From contig JACJXX010000001.1 in assembly GCA_020636435.1 (NCBI GenBank), positions 434,001 through 498,000 on the forward strand: a stretch of DNA of 64,000 bases. The letters are read 5' to 3'. This DNA is from Lewinellaceae bacterium (GTDB taxonomy: Bacteria; Bacteroidota; Bacteroidia; Chitinophagales; Saprospiraceae). Below are positions 25,553 through 34,538 of this stretch, piece after piece. The notes beneath the pieces are model-generated. The model worked only from the letters and a program-made list of their open reading frames with translations. It did no database searches and had not been told where the DNA came from. A program made the translations under genes and the position numbers. Every line of letters starts with the position of its first letter. Within the stretch, counting starts at the first letter, position 1.

Positions 25553-28180
25553 CTACCCCTGATACTTCTCCGCCCTTTTCACCCATTCCTCCAGGTTCTC
25601 TTCGCCGGGGTTCTGGGGCGCGCCGGGGTGAATGATCTTCACCGGGCACTTTGCTGCTGCGCGGACGATGTCGGCAAAGGACCCGCCTTTGGGGTTGGCG
25701 ACGAAGGCCTGCTTGTCGGCGTTGTACTGAAAAATATTTTTGTTGGCGTCGATGCATTCATTGCAGGAGGTGCACAGGGGTGTCTCGATCCAGGCTTCGC
25801 CCAGATCGTCTTCCCCGGTTTTTTCCGCCTTCTCTTCTTCTGGTTTTGAAGGAGCAGCTTCCTTTGGGGTTGAAGGTTTTGCCGGTTCGGCTTTTGGTCC
25901 AGTGCCGGTTTTCAGCTTCGGCGCCTGAGGTGTTGCTGCCGCAGGGCTTGCCGGCGCGACGGCATCGACATCCAGGTCCAGCAGTACCGAAGCCAGGCGT
26001 TCCATGGCATTTCGGGCCGCTTCTTCCCTGGCCTTTTCCACCTCTGCTTCATGTCTGGCCTGGAGGGCGGCCATCTTTTCTTCCGCCGCCTGCTGCAATT
26101 CTTTGCTCAGGCGTTCGGTGGCCTGTTCTACATGATAACTGTGGATGCCGGCATTTTCCTGGAGGTAATGCCAGAAGTCCAGCCGCTCCTGGCAGGCCAG
26201 TGCCAGGGGCCAGGCTACAGCCGCCCGTTGCAGTTGCCCTTTCTCGTTTACCAGCCAGATGAAAGGCACTTTGGCGAATACTTCATCGCCGGAAAGCCCC
26301 AGGTATTCCGCCAGCGGGATCAGGTTTTCTGACCAGTATCCGGGGGGGACGATGTGGAAAAAAGCTTGAAAACTGCCCTCCAGGGCAGCAAAATCGGCAA
26401 AGGTAAAGGGCAGTTCGATCGTATCTTCTTCCCCTTTTGCAGTAAGGATTGCCAGCGAATGGGCAGGCCAGTCGGTTTCCGGTTGCGGGTTTTCCTGTAT
26501 GTCAAAGCGGCTGCCCCACTTCGGGCCCTTCAGGCTGTCGAAGGCAAAACCGGGAAATGCCCTGCCTTCCACCGCGGCGCTTGCCCATAGGCTGGGTTCG
26601 GCAGCGATGCCTTTTCCTGGCCGGGCGGACAGCAGGTAGAACAGCGAGGGCGAGAAAGCCCCGACTCCCCGGGCAAAGCCCTCATTCAGATATTGGGGGC
26701 GAATGGGAGAAGATTGCAGGACGAAAGCATTGCGGTGGGCGATAGCCAGGGCGCCCAGTTCCCGCTGAAAAGCCAGGCTCTCCGCCGGAAGGCTGTTCTC
26801 TCCCCCGACTTTCTGCGGCCGGCCTTTAACAGCCAGGTACTTGATGGGGCGCCCCGAAGCCAATTGCTTGGAAAAAGCGTCGAATTCCTTTTCGAGCAAC
26901 TCTTCCGCACAAGCCAACAGCAGGACCGGCGGGCAGGCCAGCCATTCCCGTTCATTAAAACTGCGCCAATCGAAATGAGCGAAAAATTCGGTGTGTATCT
27001 CGGGCGCATACTGGTTGTTCACCTCCAGTTGCCCGATGCGCAAGGCGGCGAATACACGAGCGGCTTTGCCCAACGCTTCATCAAATACTTTAGAAGCCGC
27101 AACGCAAAGTTGGCCGGCGCCAGCAGTGCGGATCCGGAACCCGGGAAAGCCTCCTTTCCAGTCGACGCCGGCAAACGCCGCCGGGTTTTCGCCGAGCACC
27201 ACGAAAGCATCACATCCAAAAAGGAGTTCATCTGCCTGTTCGAGGTTTTCCAGTATCATTTCGATGCGGTGGTGGCGCTCCTCGGGCATGGCCTCGGACC
27301 CGCCGGACGGCAAAACCGAAGACAACTCATCGAAATTCAGGAAAGTATCGGCAAAATCCAGGGCAGAATGCAGGTGCTCGGCGGAGTGAGACTCCGGGCT
27401 CTTTTCCCGTTCTACCGCCAGGATGTCTTTCAATTGGTTGGACAGGCGGGTTATTTCCGCCCGGACAGGTTGGCGGCTTCCCGCCAATTGCCGCTGGATG
27501 ACATTGGCCAGAAGGTGCAGGGGCGCCTGGGCCGAAAATGGAATCAATACCCCGGTTTGCGGCAGCGCTTTTTTCATCCGGATCAGGTCTTCAGCAAAAG
27601 CCTTAGCCTCGTCGCCCTTAACCGACAACCGGGCTTCCAATTCTTCCAGGGCTTCCCGAAAAACCGGGGCCGCTGAAAAAGCCGCATCGGCAAAGCGAAC
27701 TTTGTCGCGAATGGCCGCCTCCAGGCGCAGCAGGTTGTCTTTCAGTATTCTGGCTTTCCCTTCCTCCGGGGCAAAAGTTTCTACGGCCCGTTGCAAAAGG
27801 CCCCGGACTGTATGAAAACCCGATCCTTCTCCGGCTGCCATCTCATCATTGGAAACCCAGCAGGGGAAATCGTACTGCATATACTCCTTGCCCCGAAAAG
27901 GCGCCAGAAGGGCAGGATAAGCCTGCAATTGCCCTTCAGAAACGGGCAACCCGCCTCCTTTTCCAGTGCGAAAAAAAGCCCGGAGCGTTCGCCAGTAGGC
28001 CTTTAACGCAGCTTCATCCGCAACAGGCATCTCCGGCAGCCGGGGCAGTTCAACGGTATCCTTTTCAAAAGACAATACCTTTTCCGGAGCTTCCTTGTTT
28101 CCCAGAAAACCGGTTGTGCCTGTTGCATCGTCCCGGAAAAAGCCGGTGATCGTTTCTCTGTCGGAATTTTTATTGCTCAT
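25553..28180 (-). CDS. PFOR-like (TPP-less) protein with C-terminal ferredoxin domain (875 aa)
   Basis: The middle and C-terminal parts align by eye with the C-terminal half of the 1278-aa protein at 20454-24290: NNQYAPEIHTEFFAHFDW versus KNKYRPEVHDQEVGTLEW, LFYLLSARPG versus LFHLFTPRPE, and VEGRAFPGFAFD versus LETRAFPSLAFD. Near residue 417 the PFOR-like strand PPVLLLACAEELLEKEF has no GDG motif. A coiled coil (~690-735) and an Ala/Pro/Lys-rich linker (~740-785) connect to a single [4Fe-4S] ferredoxin-like domain (CTSCNECID near 797, with a later CP). No iron-sulfur site is seen in the first 780 residues. It lies 151 bp after korB and ahead of rnfB, so it may carry electrons from KorAB toward Rnf (inference). 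I know no named family for it. Confidence 0.85.
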   Translation of the reverse strand: MSNKNSDRETITGFFRDDATGTTGFLGNKEAPEKVLSFEKDTVELPRLPEMPVADEAALKAYWRTLRAFFRTGKGGGLPVSEGQLQAYPALLAPFRGKEYMQYDFPCWVSNDEMAAGEGSGFHTVRGLLQRAVETFAPEEGKARILKDNLLRLEAAIRDKVRFADAAFSAAPVFREALEELEARLSVKGDEAKAFAEDLIRMKKALPQTGVLIPFSAQAPLHLLANVIQRQLAGSRQPVRAEITRLSNQLKDILAVEREKSPESHSAEHLHSALDFADTFLNFDELSSVLPSGGSEAMPEERHHRIEMILENLEQADELLFGCDAFVVLGENPAAFAGVDWKGGFPGFRIRTAGAGQLCVAASKVFDEALGKAARVFAALRIGQLEVNNQYAPEIHTEFFAHFDWRSFNEREWLACPPVLLLACAEELLEKEFDAFSKQLASGRPIKYLAVKGRPQKVGGENSLPAESLAFQRELGALAIAHRNAFVLQSSPIRPQYLNEGFARGVGAFSPSLFYLLSARPGKGIAAEPSLWASAAVEGRAFPGFAFDSLKGPKWGSRFDIQENPQPETDWPAHSLAILTAKGEEDTIELPFTFADFAALEGSFQAFFHIVPPGYWSENLIPLAEYLGLSGDEVFAKVPFIWLVNEKGQLQRAAVAWPLALACQERLDFWHYLQENAGIHSYHVEQATERLSKELQQAAEEKMAALQARHEAEVEKAREEAARNAMERLASVLLDLDVDAVAPASPAAATPQAPKLKTGTGPKAEPAKPSTPKEAAPSKPEEEKAEKTGEDDLGEAWIETPLCTSCNECIDANKNIFQYNADKQAFVANPKGGSFADIVRAAAKCPVKIIHPGAPQNPGEENLEEWVKRAEKYQG

Positions 28181-28182
28181 CT

Positions 28183-28275
28183 AGAATGAGTGAATGAGTG
28201 ATTGAGTGAATGAGTGAATGAGTGAATGAATGAATGAATGAATGAATGAATGAATGATTGATTGATTGATTGAAT
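28183..28275. repeat. 4-bp microsatellite tract (GAGT/GAAT/GATT)
   Basis: Runs of GAATGAGT, then GAAT, then GATT fill most of the 151-bp gap between korB and the 875-aa PFOR-like gene, ending only a few bases before the start codon of the latter. Slippage here could change spacing of the leader. Confidence 0.85.
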
Positions 28276-28331
28276 ATGCCCTCTCATTGCAGGCGCCCAG
28301 AATACCACGACACCGACACACCGACACACCA

Positions 28332-29285
28332 TTAAACCGCATACTTGTCCAAATGCGCATTGACGGCGGCGATTTTCTCTTCCGGCGTAAAGCCCAGGTT
28401 GTGAGCGCCGTAGACGTCATAACGTATCGCTTCCTTATTTTGGTAGAACAGGCCCAGGTAGGAAACATCCCTGTCTTCGGCCAGTTCGCGGGCAGCGTTG
28501 ATGTCGGAAGGATCGTGAGGGTGATGGTGCTTATAGGCGCGGAGGGTGCCGTCATCCGGTTGGATGCCGTTCTCGTGCGTCAGGATAGAAACGGCGTCCC
28601 GGTTGGCGGTCATCTCCTCGACCAGCGGGCCCATGAATTTGGAGCAGCGCATGATCACCTTGATAAAGGCAAAACCGGGATGTTCATAACCGGCCTTGAT
28701 GGTGGCGAAGAGGTGCCCCGGCACCCAGTCGGCGGTCTGCGCGACGAAAGAGGCATTCGTCATGCCCAGCGATGTCTGCAACGGATTGACCGGCGGCAAC
28801 ACCGAACCCGTAGGATGGGTATTGGAAATCGTGCCCAGCCGGGAGGTCGGGGAAGTTTGCTTTTTGGTCATCCCGTAGATCTGGTTGTCGAACAGGATCG
28901 TCGTGATGTTCATGTTGTACCGTATGGCGTGAATCCAGGCGCCGGCCCCGATGGAGCAACAGTCGCCGTCGCCGGTAATGACGAAGACATTCAGGTCGGG
29001 GCGGCGGAACTTAACGCCGCAGGCCACCGGGAAAGCCCGGCCGTGCAGGCCGTGAAACCCATAGGTGTTCATGTAATGGGGAAAGCGGCTGGAGCAGCCG
29101 ATACCCGATACGAAGACCGTTTTTTCGGGTGGCAGTTGTTCATCGCGGCAAAGCCTTTGAACAGCGGAAAGGACTGCATGGTCGCCACATCCCGGGCACC
29201 AGCGAGCAACCCCCTTTTCATAATTGCTGAGGGTGAAATATTTCTTGGGCAGTTCGCATATAAAATCTTGTTTTATTCCAAACAT
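28332..29285 (-). CDS. korB: 2-Oxoacid:ferredoxin oxidoreductase beta subunit (317 aa)
   Basis: WCPGCGDHAVLSAVQ near residue 30 and ITGDGDCCSIGAG with downstream DNQIYGMTKKQTSPTS form the intact thiamine-diphosphate site of KorB/PorB-type beta subunits. The K-KQTSPTS form is typical of 2-oxoglutarate-type enzymes. With KorA it decarboxylates a 2-oxoacid, probably 2-oxoglutarate, to the acyl-CoA while reducing ferredoxin. It begins 12 bp after korA. Its intact TPP motif contrasts with the two PFOR-like proteins downstream. Confidence 0.94.
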   Translation of the reverse strand: MFGIKQDFICELPKKYFTLSNYEKGVARWCPGCGDHAVLSAVQRLCRDEQLPPEKTVFVSGIGCSSRFPHYMNTYGFHGLHGRAFPVACGVKFRRPDLNVFVITGDGDCCSIGAGAWIHAIRYNMNITTILFDNQIYGMTKKQTSPTSRLGTISNTHPTGSVLPPVNPLQTSLGMTNASFVAQTADWVPGHLFATIKAGYEHPGFAFIKVIMRCSKFMGPLVEEMTANRDAVSILTHENGIQPDDGTLRAYKHHHPHDPSDINAARELAEDRDVSYLGLFYQNKEAIRYDVYGAHNLGFTPEEKIAAVNAHLDKYAV

Positions 29286-29297
29286 GGCTTCTGCTGT

Positions 29298-31187
29298 TTA
29301 AAAGTTTAACTCTCTTTGGATCCTGGCCAGTATTTTCCCTGGGCGCAGAGGCTGCCCGTACACATTGGAGAAGCAGTCTACATCCACCAACGTCTGTGCT
29401 CTGAGTATCCAGGCCAGCTGAGCATAGCGGCGGTTGTCCGGAGTGATCATCGGGTCTTCCAGCGAATCGCTGTAGTTGATCTCAATGGTCATTACTTTAT
29501 CGAACCGCTTGAAAATATCCTTCAGGCCAGGCTCCAGCGGGCTGAGGAAACGCAGGTGGATGGAAGACACCTTTGCCCCCTGTTCGCGCGCCTTGTCCAC
29601 CGCCTCTTCGATGGCGCCTCGGGTAGAACCCCAGCCGACGAGCAGCAGCCCCCCCTCTTCATCGCCGTGGATTTGGGGCGGTTTCAGCGTGCGCCCAAAG
29701 GTGGCCAGCTTGCGGCTCCGCAGGGAGGCGGTTTTCTGGTTGACTTCCGGCAGGTAAGTCACCTTGGCCGCAGAACTGTGGGCCAGGCCGGTTAGGGTGT
29801 ACTCCCCGCCCGTTTGGCCGGGGACGGGGCGTTGGCTGAGGCCCGTTTTTTCATCCCAGCCGTAGGCCGTGACGCCTTCCTTCCAGGGGCTTTGGTCTAC
29901 CGGGGGCGACAGCCATTCTTCGCGAAGCTGTGGGCGGGGGAAGGGTTGTACCCCAGTGGCCAGGTTGGCGTCAGTCAGCAGGATGACCGGCATGCGGAAA
30001 GATTCGGCGACCTTGCGCGCCAGGATGACGAAGTGAAAACACTCTTCGATGGTGGACGGCGCCAATACTACTTTGGGCGAATCGCCCGGCTGGCCGTACA
30101 GCACCGCCAGCAGGTCGCTCTGCTCTACTTTGGTGGGCAGGCCAGTGGAAGGCCCTCCCCGCTGCACGTCGATGACCACCAGGGGCACTTCCGCCATGAC
30201 AGCAAGGCCCAGGAACTCCGTTTTCAGGGCGATCCCGGGGCCGGAGGTAATGGTAACCGTTGTTTTTCCAGCATAGGAAGCGCCGATGGCAAAACCCACT
30301 GCTGCGATCTCGTCTTCGGCCTGATGGATGATACCGCCCGACGATTGAATGCATTCGGCAAGATGGTGGGAGGTGGAAGTGGCGGGAGTAATGGGGTACA
30401 TGGAGCACAACTCGATGCCGGCCGCCTGAATGCCGAAACTGAGCGCCTCGTTGCCGTTCATCACCACCAGTTCTTCCCCGGCTTCGGCAGAGGGGATTTC
30501 ATAGCACAGGTCGAGATGCTCCCGGGCCCACTCGTAGCCAGCCTGCAGCAATTTCAGGTTGGAGTCGACCACCGCCCGGGATTTGGATCGAAAGATGTAT
30601 TCGATCTGGGCTGCCGCTTTTTCCATGTCGCGGCCGTATATATGAGAAAGCATGCCCAAAACCCACATGTTTTTCCCCTTCTTGGGGTTAGGAGTCAGTT
30701 TCAGGCATTCCTCTTCCATGGGAATTTCGTAGACGACGAAAGCCCGGCGCTTAAAATCCTGAATGGCGGCAGCGTAGCTTTTCCTGATCTCTTCCGACTC
30801 ATCCGTCCCCCATTTGCTCTCAATGAGCACGATAGTACCTTCCCGGTAGGCATTCTGGTCGATGCGGGTGTAAGGGACGATTTCGTTGAAGGCCACCAGC
30901 ATGTCGGCCTCATCGCCGGCATTGGTGATCTTTCCCGACCCAAAACGGATGCGGATGCCGGAAGCGCTTTCCTTGGTTCGCGGTGGCGGCTGGATATCGG
31001 CCGGAATGATCTCCACAGTCCACACGCCATTGCCCATTTTGGCGGAAACCGCTCCGAAACTCTGCCCTGCCTTTTGGGCGCCTTCTCCGGAGTCGCTGAC
31101 GATCTCCAGGATATGTTCTTTGATTACGCGCCGGTTCAATGTTTTCGGGCCAGGAGAAGCAGCCAGGCGCCCATTTCCATCTTTCAT
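29298..31187 (-). CDS. korA: 2-Oxoacid:ferredoxin oxidoreductase alpha subunit, gamma-alpha fusion (629 aa)
   Basis: Residues ~20-200 match the gamma domain (IVSDSGEGAQKAGQSFG, then GTIVLIESKWG). Residues ~230-629 match the alpha subunit, with GNEALSFGIQAAGIELCSMYPITPATSTSHHLAE, VGFAIGASYAGKTTVTITSGPGIALKTE and QRGGPSTGLPTKVEQSDL. This gamma-alpha fusion is the usual KorA form in Bacteroidota and Actinobacteria. It is the first gene of the minus-strand Kor-Rnf block. The start at 31187 lies 124 bp from the end of the block, opposite a divergent plus-strand gene. Confidence 0.94.
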   Translation of the reverse strand: MKDGNGRLAASPGPKTLNRRVIKEHILEIVSDSGEGAQKAGQSFGAVSAKMGNGVWTVEIIPADIQPPPRTKESASGIRIRFGSGKITNAGDEADMLVAFNEIVPYTRIDQNAYREGTIVLIESKWGTDESEEIRKSYAAAIQDFKRRAFVVYEIPMEEECLKLTPNPKKGKNMWVLGMLSHIYGRDMEKAAAQIEYIFRSKSRAVVDSNLKLLQAGYEWAREHLDLCYEIPSAEAGEELVVMNGNEALSFGIQAAGIELCSMYPITPATSTSHHLAECIQSSGGIIHQAEDEIAAVGFAIGASYAGKTTVTITSGPGIALKTEFLGLAVMAEVPLVVIDVQRGGPSTGLPTKVEQSDLLAVLYGQPGDSPKVVLAPSTIEECFHFVILARKVAESFRMPVILLTDANLATGVQPFPRPQLREEWLSPPVDQSPWKEGVTAYGWDEKTGLSQRPVPGQTGGEYTLTGLAHSSAAKVTYLPEVNQKTASLRSRKLATFGRTLKPPQIHGDEEGGLLLVGWGSTRGAIEEAVDKAREQGAKVSSIHLRFLSPLEPGLKDIFKRFDKVMTIEINYSDSLEDPMITPDNRRYAQLAWILRAQTLVDVDCFSNVYGQPLRPGKILARIQRELNF

Positions 31188-31425
31188 AAAAATTGGCTTT
31201 GATCAGGTTTACAATTGGCGACCAAACAGAGGGGACATCTATCTTTTAACTCGCCTTTATTAAAATTCTATAAAATTGAGGTCAAGATTGTGATTTCGGG
31301 CGGCTCCGCCAATGACAGAAATCAATAAAAATGGTGAGCAATCTCATAAAGGGAAGAGAAAATTTTGCTTTCCGGAAAAATCTCCTGCTATTTTAATTCG
31401 GAAGCAGATAAATGATCCAAAATTG

Positions 31426-31433
31426 TATCTTTG
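31426..31433 (+). promoter_or_regulatory. Bacteroidota -7 promoter box TATCTTTG
   Basis: TATCTTTG matches the TAnnTTTG consensus and lies 41 bp before the preferred ATG at 31474, giving a leader of about 35 nt. A -33 TTTG is not evident. Confidence 0.5.
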
Positions 31434-31473
31434 GCTTTTCGTTTTCGTATACGTAGCAACAGGAAATAAAAGC

Positions 31474-32517
31474 ATGAAATACATCATACTGGCAGGTATC
31501 CTTATCTCGGTATTGCAGGCCGGCGCTCAGACCAAGCCAGATTTTTTCCCGGAGGACGTCACCTCGGGTGGCAACGTCAATGGCCTGCGCTGTTATTGCC
31601 AACCGGGCATTCGCAACAACTCGCGCTCCAAAGGGCTGGAGTTGTACTATGGATACTTCGGAGGAGGGGTTTACAAAGCCCAGGACACCATGCTGACTTC
31701 CCCGCTAACGGAGTTCAGGAACCACAACCATCTGAAGGCCTCTCTGAAGGCGCCCGTGCTCAACAAGGACAACTTGAAGGTGCTGCTGACCTTTTCCTAT
31801 TCCTCCGAAGTATTTGACATTAAACGCTTTGGCCCGGACTTCAACAATATCTTCCACGAACTGAATGATGCCGACCTGAAAAACAGCACCCTCGGGATCG
31901 TCGTCGCCAAGCCGCTGGATGAGATCCACTATCTGGCCTTCCGGTTTCGCCTGGCCGCCAACGGCAATTATGCCGGCCTGGGCCGCTATTTCGAAGACCG
32001 GTATGCGATCTACAAATTCTATGGCATTTACGCCGTCAAGCCCAGCGAAGACCTCGAATGGGGCATTGGGCTGGCTTACTCCAAGAGTTTTCGCCGCAAC
32101 AACCTGGTGCCTTTCCTGGTGTACAACCGCAACCTCAACAACAAATGGGGCATTGAAGCGGTACTGCCCGCCAATGCCTTCCTGAGGTACAACCTCGGCC
32201 ACGGCGACATCCTCCTCCTCGGCGCCGAGTACGACAGCCAGAGTTACCGGCTGTTGATCCCGACCCCTGGAAATGGGCACGGGACCGGAGTGGCCGATTT
32301 TGCGATGAACCATTCGGAGTTTCTCCTCTCCGCCCGGGCGGAGCACAAGTTCGCCGAATGGATTTGGGGCAATTTTAAATTCGGCTACCGGATGAACTTC
32401 AGCACCAATTTCGAGGCCAAATCCCCCGGCACGGTACCGTTCAATGTAGACCCGTCCAACTCCTTTTTCTTCCAAATCGGTTTTTTCCTTTCGCCGCCGG
32501 ATCACCTGCGTGAGTGA
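31474..32517 (+). CDS. Secreted outer-membrane beta-barrel protein, DUF6268-like (347 aa)
   Basis: The ATG at 31474 gives a clean SPI signal (MKYIILAGILISVLQAGAQ). A frame reaching back to 31312 is rejected because it runs across the TATCTTTG promoter box. The mature part has alternating aromatic/hydrophobic strands and blocks such as LYYGYFGGGVYKAQDT, LVPFLVYNRNLNNKWGIEAVLPANAFLRYNL and ends in FFFQIGFFLS, an outer-membrane strand. It resembles the DUF6268 barrel family; transported substrate unknown. It is divergent from korA. Confidence 0.75.
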   Translation: MKYIILAGILISVLQAGAQTKPDFFPEDVTSGGNVNGLRCYCQPGIRNNSRSKGLELYYGYFGGGVYKAQDTMLTSPLTEFRNHNHLKASLKAPVLNKDNLKVLLTFSYSSEVFDIKRFGPDFNNIFHELNDADLKNSTLGIVVAKPLDEIHYLAFRFRLAANGNYAGLGRYFEDRYAIYKFYGIYAVKPSEDLEWGIGLAYSKSFRRNNLVPFLVYNRNLNNKWGIEAVLPANAFLRYNLGHGDILLLGAEYDSQSYRLLIPTPGNGHGTGVADFAMNHSEFLLSARAEHKFAEWIWGNFKFGYRMNFSTNFEAKSPGTVPFNVDPSNSFFFQIGFFLSPPDHLRE

Positions 32518-32550
32518 TGAGTGGTGAGTGGTGAGTGATGAGTGGTGATG
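32510..32550. repeat. Microsatellite GTGAGTGAT/GAGTGGT
   Basis: A short tract of GAGTGATGAGTGGT-type repeats begins at the stop codon of the barrel gene. The remaining ~135 bp to the next start hold no clear feature. Confidence 0.7.
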
Positions 32551-32687
32551 GAACGCGCCTGCTTGCTGCTACTTCCGATATTGTTGCCCGGAAGCTCGCC
32601 GTTTTCAAACATCAGGGCCTTGCTGCTTGTTTGATTAGTGAGCGCTCAATGAATTCCAATCCGTTTTTTCACACAATTGTCAATACC

Positions 32688-33383
32688 ATGAGAAATCTAA
32701 TTTCGAATCTGTTCCTTATCCTGATGTTGCCGCTTTGGGCAAATGCTCAGGTGGCTACGATCGCCAATGCCACTATCAAACACGACAAAGCCGAACGGCC
32801 CTGCATTATGGTGGAACTGGAGCCCGATGCCAAGGCGGTCAAGGAAGCCTGGCAGCATTACCTCAAAGACGAGTACGACATTAAACTCAAAGGCTTTGGC
32901 TTCCTGGCCAATAAAGACTTGCTGGATGCTGAAAAGGTGCTGTTTAAAGCCATCAGCGACAAGGAGATGAACTTTTACACGCATTTTGACGAGAAAAAAG
33001 GCAAGACGCAGATGTGCGTATTCGCTTCACTGGGATACGATATTTACCTGAACAGCGGCGACTATCCGCAGGAATACCGCGCCATGCGCAACATCGTCAA
33101 TCAATTCGTCAGCACCTACATTCCCGATTATTACCAAAAGCAGGTGGAGCAAAGCGAAGAGCTCGTCAGCAGCCTGGAGAAGGAGATCGGCAACCTGAGA
33201 GATGATGTTTCCAACAATCAGAAAGAGATTGAAAAAAACCTCAAGGAAATTGAAAAGCTCAGGAATAAGAACAAAAACTTATCCTCTGACCTGGACAAAA
33301 AGGAAGACCGCCTCCGTGAGGTTCAGGCGCTGCTGAAACAGAAACAGGACAAACTGAAGGAGGCAAAAAGAGAGCTACAGTAA
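32688..33383 (+). CDS. Secreted coiled-coil protein, hypothetical (231 aa)
   Basis: The ATG at 32688 gives MRNLISNLFLILMLPLWANAQ, an SPI signal; the longer frame from 32535 passes through repeats and is rejected. Residues 22-150 form a small alpha/beta domain (VELEPDAKAVKEAWQHYLKD) without recognised family. From about 155 to the end there is a long heptad coiled coil rich in Lys/Glu (EELVSSLEKEIGNLRDDVSNNQKEI). It is probably a periplasmic structural or envelope-associated protein. It ends four bases before the stop of the convergent cyclase gene. Confidence 0.75.
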   Translation: MRNLISNLFLILMLPLWANAQVATIANATIKHDKAERPCIMVELEPDAKAVKEAWQHYLKDEYDIKLKGFGFLANKDLLDAEKVLFKAISDKEMNFYTHFDEKKGKTQMCVFASLGYDIYLNSGDYPQEYRAMRNIVNQFVSTYIPDYYQKQVEQSEELVSSLEKEIGNLRDDVSNNQKEIEKNLKEIEKLRNKNKNLSSDLDKKEDRLREVQALLKQKQDKLKEAKRELQ

Positions 33384-33387
33384 TATC

Positions 33388-34191
33388 TCAGCCCTCCGGC
33401 GCCAGCGCTATGATCCTCAATGGAGCTCCGCTGCCGTGCCGGATGAGCATGGGCAAGCCAATGGCCCAGCTGCCTTTGGGTGGAAGCTGGCCGAGGTTGG
33501 CAATGTTCTCGAGCCCGGGGATGTTGGCAGCGCCCAGTATTTGATGGCTTTCGAAATTGGTGGACTGCCCGTAGTCGATGCTGGGCGTATCCAGCCCGAA
33601 AGCCTTAATTGCCCGTTCTTCGGCCAGCCACCGGGCGGCATCGGGATGCAAGCCGGGAAAGTGGAGTTTCGGCACGGCTTCTACTCCCCGCTCTTCCGTG
33701 CCCATGTACTTTTGCCGGTCCGGCCAAAATTGGGCGCTGCCTGTATTGACCAGAACGATGGCCCCTTGGGGTATCCGCCCGTTGGCTTGTTCCCACGCCT
33801 CGAAATCCGATACCTGGATCAGGTAGTCCCGGTTTTCCAAAGCCTTATCCGAAACGTCCACCACTATGGCCGGGCCGATGAGTTGTTCGAGAGGTATTTG
33901 CTCGACAGCGTTTTTGCCCCGGGCAAAATGAACCGGAGCGTCCATGTGGGTGCCTCCGTGTTCGGCGGCGCAAAAGGAGTAGGCTGAATAGTAGTACCCC
34001 TTGTCGGTTACGCCCTCGGCCACCGTATCCAGCCGGAAGCTTTCTGCTGTCGGCCAGTAAATGGTGTTCTCGTCGAAAGGGTGGCTCAGGTCAACCCACC
34101 GCCCGGCGGGAAACCCTTCTTTTGGCGCCTGCTCTGCAGGCTGGCAAGCCGCCAGGGTTATCATCATCAGAACAACAGAAAACTGTTTCAT
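33388..34191 (-). CDS. Cyclase-family (kynurenine-formamidase-like) lipoprotein (267 aa)
   Basis: The ATG at 34191 gives an SPII signal (MKQFSVVLMMITLAAC). The cyclase family (PF04199) metal motif HxGTHxDxPxH is intact as HGGTHMDAPVH, and WVDLSHPFDENTIYWP is the usual family start. Such enzymes hydrolyse amides or esters using zinc or manganese; substrate unknown. As a lipoprotein it would act outside the cytoplasm, unlike cytosolic kynurenine formamidase. Confidence 0.88.
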   Translation of the reverse strand: MKQFSVVLMMITLAACQPAEQAPKEGFPAGRWVDLSHPFDENTIYWPTAESFRLDTVAEGVTDKGYYYSAYSFCAAEHGGTHMDAPVHFARGKNAVEQIPLEQLIGPAIVVDVSDKALENRDYLIQVSDFEAWEQANGRIPQGAIVLVNTGSAQFWPDRQKYMGTEERGVEAVPKLHFPGLHPDAARWLAEERAIKAFGLDTPSIDYGQSTNFESHQILGAANIPGLENIANLGQLPPKGSWAIGLPMLIRHGSGAPLRIIALAPEG

Positions 34192-34218
34192 GTCTATTGT
34201 GTATTTTCTAAACAATCA

Positions 34219-34512
34219 GGGACACATTCAGAAAACTGTGCCTTATCGGTTGCAAACCATTGGTTTCCAGCACAACTTCGAACTTTAAGGGTATCCGTCT
34301 AACGCTGGACAAAGAGGTGTACGATGTACGGGCTTGCCAGTGGCAAAGGCTTTGTACGGTGTATGGGCCCGACTCTGGACAGCCAATGGGGGCCTCGTAC
34401 ATCGTACACAGCCCTGACCACCGTTGGACCCGTACATCGTACACAACCCCGGCAATCTCTGTCCAACACTAGAATGGTAGCCAACTTTAAACACAGAACT
34501 TTGAACAGTCCC
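34219..34512. mobile_element. IS256-like mini-element, interrupted by a second MITE
   Basis: The outer ends GGGACACATTCAG (34219) and the reverse complement of GGGACTGTTCAAAG (ending at 34512) form an imperfect inverted pair related to the ends of the intact mini-element at 59843-59943. A 194-bp element (34289-34482) lies inside it. The outer target duplication is not clear (aacaatca versus acaaccgt), consistent with an older insertion. Confidence 0.5.
34289..34482. mobile_element. MITE copy 1, 194 bp, with exact 8-bp target duplication
   Basis: The ends read GGGTATCCGTCTAACGCTGG and, inverted, GGCTACCATTCTAGTGTTGG. It is flanked by AACTTTAA at 34281-34288 and again at 34483-34490. The interior holds inverted copies of a GTACGATGTACGG-type word. 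Length and interior match the copy at 48986-49179. No gene is present. Confidence 0.9.
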
Positions 34513-34538
34513 ACAACCGTGCCCTACATCTTCACTCC

